From: an uncultured Oscillospiraceae bacterium
GTDB taxonomy: Bacteria > Bacillota > Clostridia > Oscillospirales > Oscillospiraceae
Reading direction: 5' to 3'
Assembly (NCBI GenBank): GCA_910588365.1
Contig: CAJUQS010000173.1
Location: forward strand, 1-15,064
Length of the DNA: 15,064 nucleotides
The translations under genes and the position numbers were made by a program. Shown here piece by piece: positions 5,863-11,067 of this stretch. Under the pieces are notes generated by a model. That model searched no databases. It was not told where the DNA came from and saw nothing but the letters and a program-made list of their open reading frames with translations. Each line of letters begins with the position of its first letter. The first letter of the stretch is position 1.

Positions 5863-7933
5863 TACCGGACTGTTTCCAAAGCTGGCCATGCAGAGCATCC
5901 GCAGCAACCGGAAGTTCTACCTCCCCTATATCCTGGCACTGCTGGGGGATGTGGCGGCCATGTATATCATGCGTGCCCTGGTCAACGACCCCGGCGTAAA
6001 GAACATCACACCCGGCCGGCCCAGCGGCTATATGTATGTCGAGATCTTCATGCAGATCGGCATGGTCATCGCCCTCCTCTTCTCCGCCATCTTCATCTTC
6101 TATATCAACGGCTTTCTCATGAAGCAGCGGAAGAAGGAGCTGGGCCTGTACAACATCCTGGGCATGGGCAAGCGGCACATCGCCGGGGTGCTGGTCATCG
6201 AGACGCTCTATATCGGCCTCGCCGGCATCGGCGGCGGCATCGCCGTGGGACTGCTGCTCCACAAGCTGGTGAGCCTCTTCCTCCACCAGATGCTGGGGAT
6301 GCCCGTGCCCTTCGGGTTCTATATCTCCTGGAGCGGCATGGTGCAGACTGCCATCCTCTTTGCCGGGCTGCTGGGGGTCACCCTGCTGCTGAATCTGAAC
6401 AAGGTCCGCGTGTCCAAGCCCATTGAGCTCCTCCGCAGCGGAAATGTGGGCGAGCGGGAGCCCAGGACCCGGTGGCTCATGACGGCGCTGGGCGTCATCA
6501 CCCTGGGGGCGGGCTACTATATTGCCGTGAAAACCCAGAACGGCGTGGAGGCCATCATGATGTACTTCGTGGCTGTGGGACTGGTGATCATCGGCACCTA
6601 CTGCCTCTTTACCGCCGTGAGCATCTTCATCCTGAAGGCCCTGCGAAAGAACAAGAACTTCTACTACAAAACCAGCCATTTCATCGGGATCAGCGGAATG
6701 CTCTACCGGATGAAGCAGAACGCGGTTGGCCTTGCCAACATCTGCATCCTGTGTACCATGGTCATGGTCATGCTCTCCGGCACCCTGTCGCTGTACATGG
6801 GCACGGCGGAGATGGTGAACGAGCAGTTCCCGGGGGACGTCAACATCGACGTGACCTACTACCCCCAGCCCCCGGCGGGGGAGGAGGCGGACTGGAATCC
6901 TTTTGACGATGAGGCCATGCTGGCGGTACAGACAAGGTTCATCGCGGACCAGGGCTTCCACATCACCGGGCAGCGGACCTGCGTGGACTTCGGCTTCGGC
7001 GCGGGGCTGCTCCCCGACGGCAGCTACACCACGGACCGCTTCGCCGGCACGGTGGGGGCCGTTGTCACCACCGTCACCTGCATGACCGAGGCCGACTACA
7101 CCGCCGTCACCGGAAAGACGCTGGATCTGGGCCCCGGTGAGATCGCCGCCTACGGCGTGAAGGGGGACGAATTGGTCATCCACTGGGTCGTCCCGGATGA
7201 TGGCAGGGAGGTGGACACCTCCACCCTGCCCATCGTCCAGAAGCTGGCCTCCAACCCGGATTTCAACCCCGAGATCACCCAGGTGGTCACCATCATAGTG
7301 GCGGATGACGCCGCCATCAACGATCTCTGGGCGAAGCAGGCGGCGGCCTACGGCCCTGAGAATTACAGCCAGATGCACTGGAAGGCCTATCTGGACGTGG
7401 ATGCCACGGAGGCGGAGCTGGAGGAGCTGCAAAGCCGCTACCAGGACGCCATCGAGGACAGCGGCTTCTACGAGGGCACCGGATCCTGGCTGACATCCCG
7501 CTGGAATTTGCGCTCCGAGGGCGAGGCGGAAGCCTACGGCCTGGCCGGCGGGTTCCTGTTCCTGGGCATGTTCCTGGGCTTCATCTTCATCCTGGCCACG
7601 GTGCTCATCATCTACTACAAGCAGATTTCCGAGGGCTACGAGGACAAGGAGCGGTTTGAGATCATGCAGAAGGTTGGTCTGAGCCGGGCCGAGGTGAAGC
7701 GGAGCATCCACAGCCAGATCCTCATGGTGTTCTTCCTGCCTATTGTGGTGGCGTCCATCCACATTGTCTTTGACTTCAACATGGTGGAGGAGCTGCTGAC
7801 CATGTTCTACATCCACAATACTGCCCTCACCGCCCTGTGTACCCTGGGCACGGTGCTGGTATTCTTTGTGGCCTACGGCGTGGTGTACCTGCTGACCGCC
7901 CGGACCTATTATAAGATCGTCGAGCGGTCTTAA
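5855..7933 (+). CDS. BceB-like ABC transporter permease (FtsX-type, 10 TM)
   Basis: The product has 692 residues. It begins MRNTGLFPKLAMQSIRSNRK, the usual start for this family, followed by membrane segments at about 21-40, 68-88, 108-135, 161-181, 206-226, 236-262 and 292-315. A large extracytoplasmic domain (about 320-562, roughly 240 residues) separates TM7 from TM8. The last three segments (about 563-588, 620-640 and 657-682) include the FtsX-like core. ATG 5855 is preferred because GGAGGT (5842-5847) is 7 nt upstream; a GTG at 5846 has no site. In the Bce family the big loop binds the peptide antibiotic or its lipid complex, and the permease forms a sensory complex with the kinase. The only obvious partner kinase in the window is at 2445-3431. 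Confidence 0.92.
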   Translation: MRNTGLFPKLAMQSIRSNRKFYLPYILALLGDVAAMYIMRALVNDPGVKNITPGRPSGYMYVEIFMQIGMVIALLFSAIFIFYINGFLMKQRKKELGLYNILGMGKRHIAGVLVIETLYIGLAGIGGGIAVGLLLHKLVSLFLHQMLGMPVPFGFYISWSGMVQTAILFAGLLGVTLLLNLNKVRVSKPIELLRSGNVGEREPRTRWLMTALGVITLGAGYYIAVKTQNGVEAIMMYFVAVGLVIIGTYCLFTAVSIFILKALRKNKNFYYKTSHFIGISGMLYRMKQNAVGLANICILCTMVMVMLSGTLSLYMGTAEMVNEQFPGDVNIDVTYYPQPPAGEEADWNPFDDEAMLAVQTRFIADQGFHITGQRTCVDFGFGAGLLPDGSYTTDRFAGTVGAVVTTVTCMTEADYTAVTGKTLDLGPGEIAAYGVKGDELVIHWVVPDDGREVDTSTLPIVQKLASNPDFNPEITQVVTIIVADDAAINDLWAKQAAAYGPENYSQMHWKAYLDVDATEAELEELQSRYQDAIEDSGFYEGTGSWLTSRWNLRSEGEAEAYGLAGGFLFLGMFLGFIFILATVLIIYYKQISEGYEDKERFEIMQKVGLSRAEVKRSIHSQILMVFFLPIVVASIHIVFDFNMVEELLTMFYIHNTALTALCTLGTVLVFFVAYGVVYLLTARTYYKIVERS

Positions 7934-7938
7934 ATTTT

Positions 7939-8007
7939 GTATACATTCTTTTTTCTTAAAAGAAAAAAGAATCAAAAAAGAATTTTGGCGCAAAGCATAC
8001 GCTTTGC
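7939..8007 (+). repeat. Multi-hairpin repeat, copy B
   Basis: After GTATAC the order matches copy A: ATTCTTTTTTCTT/AAGAAAAAAGAAT with a 2-nt loop (7945-7972), CAAAA/TTTTG (7973-7987) and GCAAAGC/GCTTTGC (7990-8007). It begins a few bases after the permease stop and may also end that transcript. It faces the inverted copy at 8052-8124. Confidence 0.7.
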
Positions 8008-8051
8008 TTATGGCCTCCGTGATGGAATGCTTTCCGCGTTATAAGCCAAAA

Positions 8052-8124
8052 GCGGAACAGCGTTCCGCGCAAAAAGTTTTTCTTTTGATACGTTTCTTTG
8101 TCCACAAAAAAGCATATGGATACC
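8052..8124 (-). repeat. Multi-hairpin repeat, copy C (inverted)
   Basis: Read on the minus strand it starts GGTATCC (8118-8124), as copy A does. It then has a stem of 14 positions with three non-Watson-Crick pairs (8088-8117), CAAAAG/CTTTTTG with one bulge (8070-8087) and GCGGAAC/GTTCCGC with a 3-nt loop (8052-8068). Only 44 bases separate it from copy B, so the two could also pair with each other loosely. Confidence 0.65.
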
Positions 8125-8141
8125 TGAAAGGAGTGCTGACG

Positions 8142-8375
8142 ATGGACCGTGTAGATCTTGTTTTGATGTTTGCGATGCTGTGCCTGATTGGCGGGACCCT
8201 TCTGGTGGGCTTCAGCCGGCCGCTGTGGTGGATGTTCCACCAGCGGCGGCCCGACGGCGGCCGGGACACGCCCCGCCGCTACGAGTGGTACCTGCGCCTG
8301 CCGGGCTTCGCCCTGCTGGCCGTGGCGGCCTGCGTCATCTTTCTGAGCGTGACCAACTCCATGGTGTTCCGGTAA
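8142..8375 (+). CDS. Small two-TM membrane protein of unknown function
   Basis: The product has 77 residues from ATG 8142, which follows AAAGGAG (8127-8133) by 8 nt. Two hydrophobic segments are at about 5-24 and 53-73. Between them is a charged, basic stretch with WWMFHQRRPDGGRD and a YEWYLRLPGF motif. Both ends are predicted outside and the loop inside by the positive-inside rule. No promoter of its own is obvious; it lies just after inverted repeat copy C and about 210 bases after the permease stop, so read-through from the ABC operon is possible. I do not recognise the family for certain; small two-TM proteins of this kind are common in clostridia. Confidence 0.65.
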   Translation: MDRVDLVLMFAMLCLIGGTLLVGFSRPLWWMFHQRRPDGGRDTPRRYEWYLRLPGFALLAVAACVIFLSVTNSMVFR

Positions 8376-8380
8376 AAAGG

Positions 8381-8410
8381 TTTACAGAGTTAAAACTTTA
8401 CTCTTGTAAA
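8381..8410. promoter_or_regulatory. Operator-like dyad overlapping a -35 box
   Basis: TTTACA-GAGT (8381-8390) and ACTC-T-TGTAAA (8400-8410) form an inverted repeat of 10 pairs with a single-base bulge around a 9-nt centre. The right arm contains the -35 TTGTAA of the next promoter, so a protein bound here would block or shift that promoter. There is no T-run after it, so a terminator for the preceding gene is less likely. Confidence 0.4.
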
Positions 8411-8432
8411 ACTTATGCGCTTATGATAGAAT
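8404..8432 (+). promoter_or_regulatory. Promoter of the exported stalk-domain gene
   Basis: TTGTAA (8404-8409), a 17-nt spacer and TAGAAT (8427-8432), with an extended -10 TG at 8424-8425. It lies 42 bases before the start codon. Confidence 0.7.
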
Positions 8433-8474
8433 ATGTCCATCCCCTCAAACCAGATGTGAAAGGACGGATGGACC

Positions 8475-9482
8475 ATGAAACGAACCCTGTGTACCCTGCT
8501 GCTCACCCTCCTGCTTCTGAGCGCACTCCCCCCGCCCGCCGCCCAGGCCGCCGGCACCGTGGCCGTCAGCCTGCCCGCCTTTGCCGTCACCCTCAACGGG
8601 CAGACCTTCTCCAACGACTACAGCAAATACCCACTGCTGGTCTACCGGGATATCACCTACTTCCCCATGACCTACTACGACTGCCGCCTGCTGGGGCTGA
8701 CCACCGGCTGGTCGGCGGCGGCGGGGCTGTCCATTGACAAGGGGAACGCACCCCTGCCGGAGTATGTCCGGGAGGTCCAGACCGGCCGGAACAGCCCCGG
8801 CCAGCAGGCCCGGATCGCCGGCGGAGCCGTCCGGGTCAACGGGAAAACCGTGGACAACAGCCGGGAGCAGTACCCCCTGCTGCTGTTCCGGGACGTGACC
8901 TACTTCCCGCTGACCTGGCGGTTCGCGGTGGAGGAGTTCGGCTGGTCCTACCACTTCGACGGGGAGAGCGGCCTGACCATCTCCAACCCGGCTGCGCCCT
9001 TCGCGCCCGCGGAGGAGTGGACGGGGGAGGTCTCCGAAGGCAGGATGATTATGGGCACCGGGAGTCTGCCCGTGGTCTGCATGTTCGGCGCCGGTGTAGA
9101 CGAGTTCGCCCCGCCGGGGACTGCGCCCGGCGCGGGAATCAGCCTCTATAACAGTACCGGCGATCCCATCCGCATCCTGCCGGACAGTTTTCCATGGGAG
9201 TATCAGATCTACCGCCTGATCGGCGGCCGGGAGGAGCTGGTCTACCGGAGGGCTATCCCCTTCTTTGCCGGCGAGATCCCCGAGGGGAGCTTCGCCCACT
9301 GGGGCATTGACGACAGCTTCTGGGACGGCGGCTTCGCCGCGGGGGACTACCGCTGCGTACTGGTCCACCCGGAGAGCATCCCCTATCAGATTGTGGGGAC
9401 CAGCTCCGAGCTTCTCTCCCCTGTCAGCGATAGCGGGGCCTATGCCGTTGTCTTTTCCCACGATGTCACCGTAAAATCGTAA
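8475..9482 (+). CDS. Exported protein with two stalk-like repeats and an Ig-like C-terminus
   Basis: The product has 335 residues from ATG 8475, with GAAAGGA 11 nt upstream. A signal peptide covers 1-26 (MKRTLC, a Leu-rich core, cleavage near AAQAA). Two related units follow: VTLNGQTFSNDYSKYPLLVY with RDITYFPMTYYDCRLLG (38-74), and VRVNGKTVDNSREQYPLLLF with RDVTYFPLTWRFAVEEFGW (119-157). They resemble the stalk or copper-amine-oxidase N-terminal-like units of many clostridial surface proteins (internal ligand-like segment, then a 'ITYFPL' strand). The C-terminal part (about 218-333), with NSTGDPIRI and AGDYRCVLVHP, looks like a bacterial Ig-like domain. No LPXTG or lipobox is seen, so it is probably secreted or loosely wall-held. 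No enzyme motif is visible; function unknown. Confidence 0.8.
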   Translation: MKRTLCTLLLTLLLLSALPPPAAQAAGTVAVSLPAFAVTLNGQTFSNDYSKYPLLVYRDITYFPMTYYDCRLLGLTTGWSAAAGLSIDKGNAPLPEYVREVQTGRNSPGQQARIAGGAVRVNGKTVDNSREQYPLLLFRDVTYFPLTWRFAVEEFGWSYHFDGESGLTISNPAAPFAPAEEWTGEVSEGRMIMGTGSLPVVCMFGAGVDEFAPPGTAPGAGISLYNSTGDPIRILPDSFPWEYQIYRLIGGREELVYRRAIPFFAGEIPEGSFAHWGIDDSFWDGGFAAGDYRCVLVHPESIPYQIVGTSSELLSPVSDSGAYAVVFSHDVTVKS

Positions 9483-9526
9483 CGGAGCATTGGGAGAGAT
9501 CCGAAAATACCCGGCCGGCGAAATCA

Positions 9527-9555
9527 TTGACAAAAAATCCCCGTGGGCTTATAAT
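9527..9555 (+). promoter_or_regulatory. Perfect consensus sigma-A promoter
   Basis: TTGACA (9527-9532), a 17-nt spacer and TATAAT (9550-9555). It matches the housekeeping consensus at all twelve positions and predicts a transcript start near 9562. That start excludes any start codon for the next gene before that point. Confidence 0.85.
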
Positions 9556-9585
9556 GGGAAAAAAAGCAGGGGGAGGCGTCGGACC

Positions 9586-9852
9586 GTGTATCAGATCATC
9601 CGGATCACCGATAAGGAGGGGGTTGGCAAGACCGATCCCGAGAGCATGGCCCGTCTGGGCTGCATCGGCGAGGCCAAGATGGAGGAGGGCTGCGTGCTGG
9701 TCCACTGCCGCTACGACCGGCGGGGGGACCCCTGCGACCGCTATATCCGCACCAGCCTGGTGAAGACCTGGAAGAAGGACAAGGAGACCGGGCGGATCGT
9801 GGTGGAGACGCTGAACACCATCTACCATCTGGACCCCGTGAAAATGGAATAA
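9586..9852 (+). CDS. Conserved-looking 88-residue protein of unknown function
   Basis: The start is the GTG at 9586, 9 nt after GGGGGAGG (9569-9576) and about 24 bases after the predicted transcript start. The longer reading from ATG 9490 begins upstream of the promoter and is rejected. The product begins MYQIIRITDKEGVGKTDPES and ends with VVETLNTIYHLDPVKME. It is soluble, without signal or membrane segment, and has three Cys (24, 34 and 44 to 50 region) but no clear metal motif. Alternating polar and hydrophobic strands with a basic KTWKKDKETG turn suggest a small all-beta fold. It is monocistronic: its own promoter in front and a strong terminator 15 bases after the stop. I recall similar short proteins in clostridia but cannot name a family. 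Confidence 0.75.
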   Translation: MYQIIRITDKEGVGKTDPESMARLGCIGEAKMEEGCVLVHCRYDRRGDPCDRYIRTSLVKTWKKDKETGRIVVETLNTIYHLDPVKME

Positions 9853-9867
9853 GCGCAGATAAGCTGA

Positions 9868-9896
9868 GAGGCCGGGATTATCCCGGCCTCTTTTTT
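9868..9896 (+). terminator. Rho-independent terminator
   Basis: GAGGCCGGGA/TCCCGGCCTC is a perfect 10-bp stem with loop TTA, followed by six T (9891-9896). It ends the 88-residue gene. Read on the minus strand it has no U-run, so it is less good for tadA. Confidence 0.9.
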
Positions 9897-9901
9897 CGCG
9901 C

Positions 9902-10345
9902 TCATTGCCGTATTGCCTGGAAGAAATCCTGCAGCACCCCGCGGCACTCCGCCTCCAGAATTCCGCCCACCAGGGCCGGGCGGTTGGGGAAATCCTCCAT
10001 GTAGAGGTTCAGCACCCCGCCGCAGGCCCCCATGGTTCGGTCCCTGGCGCCGAAGAAGACCCGCCGGATGCGGGCGTTGAGGATGGCGCCGGCGCACATG
10101 GGGCAGGGCTCCAGGGTGACATAGAGGGAGCAGTCCTCCAGCCGCCAGGAGCTCAGAGCCCGGTTGGCCTGGGCGATGGCCTCCACCTCCGCGTGGGAGA
10201 GCGCGCTCTGCTTCTCCTCCCGGCGGTTGCGGCCCCGGCCCACCACCACGCCGTCCCGGACAATGACGCAGCCCACCGGAACCTCCCCGGCCCCGGCGGC
10301 CTCCCGGGCCAGCAGGAGGGCCTGCCGCATATAGAATTCGTGCAT
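9902..10345 (-). CDS. tadA: tRNA-specific adenosine deaminase TadA
   Basis: TadA converts adenosine 34 to inosine in the wobble position of tRNA-Arg(ACG). The 147-residue product has the cytidine-deaminase-type zinc site: HAE (51-53), with Glu53 as proton shuttle, and PCPMC (80-84) with Cys81 and Cys84. NALSH-like and FGARDRTMGACGG stretches are also typical. The start at 10345 (MHEFYMRQALLLAREA) was chosen over upstream in-frame ATGs because GGGAGG lies 8 nt before it and the family starts there. It is divergent from yaaL-bofA at 10446. In Bacillus tadA (yaaJ) opens the dnaX-yaaK-recR-yaaL-bofA region, so this is a rearranged form of a known neighbourhood. Confidence 0.93.
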   Translation of the reverse strand: MHEFYMRQALLLAREAAGAGEVPVGCVIVRDGVVVGRGRNRREEKQSALSHAEVEAIAQANRALSSWRLEDCSLYVTLEPCPMCAGAILNARIRRVFFGARDRTMGACGGVLNLYMEDFPNRPALVGGILEAECRGVLQDFFQAIRQ

Positions 10346-10360
10346 ATACTCCGCCTCCCT

Positions 10361-10389
10361 CTGGAAGAACTTTCCGCCCGGGTTATAAA
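10361..10389 (+). promoter_or_regulatory. Weak promoter candidate for yaaL-bofA
   Basis: CTGGAA (10361-10366), a 17-nt spacer and TATAAA (10384-10389), 56 bases before the yaaL start. The -35 is poor. On the minus strand a TATAAC overlapping the same place could serve tadA, so the two genes may share a compact divergent promoter region. Confidence 0.3.
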
Positions 10390-10445
10390 AACCGGAATAT
10401 TTGTCCACACTGCACATAAGATTGGTAACCAAGGAGGGATCTTCC

Positions 10446-10718
10446 ATGAAACGCATTTCCCCCATGCGCATCCGCACCTCGGACGCCCCAGCCCTGCTGG
10501 AATTAAAGACAAGCCTGCAGGAGACCCAGAGCGCCCTCAACCACGCTTACACCGCCTTTGACTACACCAGCGATCCGGAGCTGACCGAGGCCTGTATTTT
10601 TGAGATCCGGTCCCTGCAGGCGCGGATGAACTACCTGGTCCGGCAGATCAAGGAGCTGGAGCTGTGCGCCGCCACGGCGGTCACCGTCCGCGCGGCCGGG
10701 AGGGCCAGATGGACATAA
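10446..10718 (+). CDS. yaaL: YaaL-like DUF2508 family protein
   Basis: The product has 90 residues from ATG 10446, with AAGGAGGG 7 nt before it. It is predicted to be nearly all helical: LLELKTSLQETQSALNHAYT (17-36) followed by DPELTEACIFEIRSLQARMN (42-61) and YLVRQIKEL (62-70). This is the DUF2508 pattern (a helical hairpin with a conserved DPEL and an IxEI block). In Bacillus yaaL lies directly before bofA, as here; its last 10 bases overlap the bofA start, so the two are coupled. The molecular function of YaaL is not known to me. The last 15 or so residues (CAATAVTVRAAGRARWT) look unconserved. Confidence 0.8.
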   Translation: MKRISPMRIRTSDAPALLELKTSLQETQSALNHAYTAFDYTSDPELTEACIFEIRSLQARMNYLVRQIKELELCAATAVTVRAAGRARWT

Positions 10719-10975
10719 GGACTGTGCTCACGCTGGCTCTGGTGGGCCTGGTGCTGCTGGCGGCGGCGGCCCAGGCCTTTTCCGCACCCATGAAGCAGCT
10801 GCTCAAGGCGGCGCTCAATACGATTCTGGGGCTGGCGGCCCTGCTGGTGCTGAACGCCACGTCCTCCCTCACGGGGCTGAGCCTCGGCTTCAACCTGTTC
10901 AACGCGCTGGTGGTGGGGGTATTGGGCGTCCCGGGGCTGGTGCTGCTCCTGCTGGTACAGTGGGTGCTTACATAG
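10709..10975 (+). CDS. bofA: BofA-like inhibitor of pro-sigma-K processing
   Basis: The product has 88 residues, the usual BofA length. Two membrane segments (about 4-23 and 63-86) flank a middle amphipathic or hydrophobic part (33-50). The C-terminal block FNLFNALVVGVLGVPGLVLL (61-80) is the family signature. In Bacillus BofA sits in the outer forespore membrane and, with SpoIVFA, holds the SpoIVFB protease inactive until a forespore signal releases it to cut pro-sigma-K. ATG 10709 is preceded by GGGAGGG (10698-10704) and overlaps yaaL. Its presence argues that the organism sporulates, although bofA is sometimes retained without a full sigma-K checkpoint. Confidence 0.88.
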   Translation: MDIRTVLTLALVGLVLLAAAAQAFSAPMKQLLKAALNTILGLAALLVLNATSSLTGLSLGFNLFNALVVGVLGVPGLVLLLLVQWVLT

Positions 10976-10978
10976 GAT

Positions 10979-11053
10979 GGGACGCCGGGAGGCGTCCCGA
11001 GCGGTCATAGGCGGCAATGACGCGAGCCTTGCTGCCGGGGCCTGCGCGGCCCC
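10979..11053. terminator. Two hairpins between convergent genes
   Basis: GGGACGCC/GGCGTCCC with a 4-nt loop (10979-10998) follows the bofA stop by 3 bases. GGGGCC/GGCCCC with a 5-nt loop (11037-11053) lies 14 bases after the end of the minus-strand fusion gene. Neither has a T-run, so they are only likely transcript ends. Confidence 0.4.
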
Positions 11054-11067
11054 GTGCCCCGCAGAAT

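Noticed and set aside
5783..7993. Long minus-strand ORF of 736 codons opposite the permease
   Set aside because: His/Gln/Asp-rich antisense translation without recognisable domains, opposite a well-supported BceB-like permease.
3433..8124. CRISPR array
   Set aside because: The repeats are few, palindromic, differ in sequence and orientation, and are separated by genes. There is no regular repeat-spacer spacing and no cas gene.
9490..9585. N-terminal extension of the 88-residue protein from ATG 9490
   Set aside because: The extension spans both boxes of a perfect promoter, so the transcript starts after it, and it has no ribosome-binding site.
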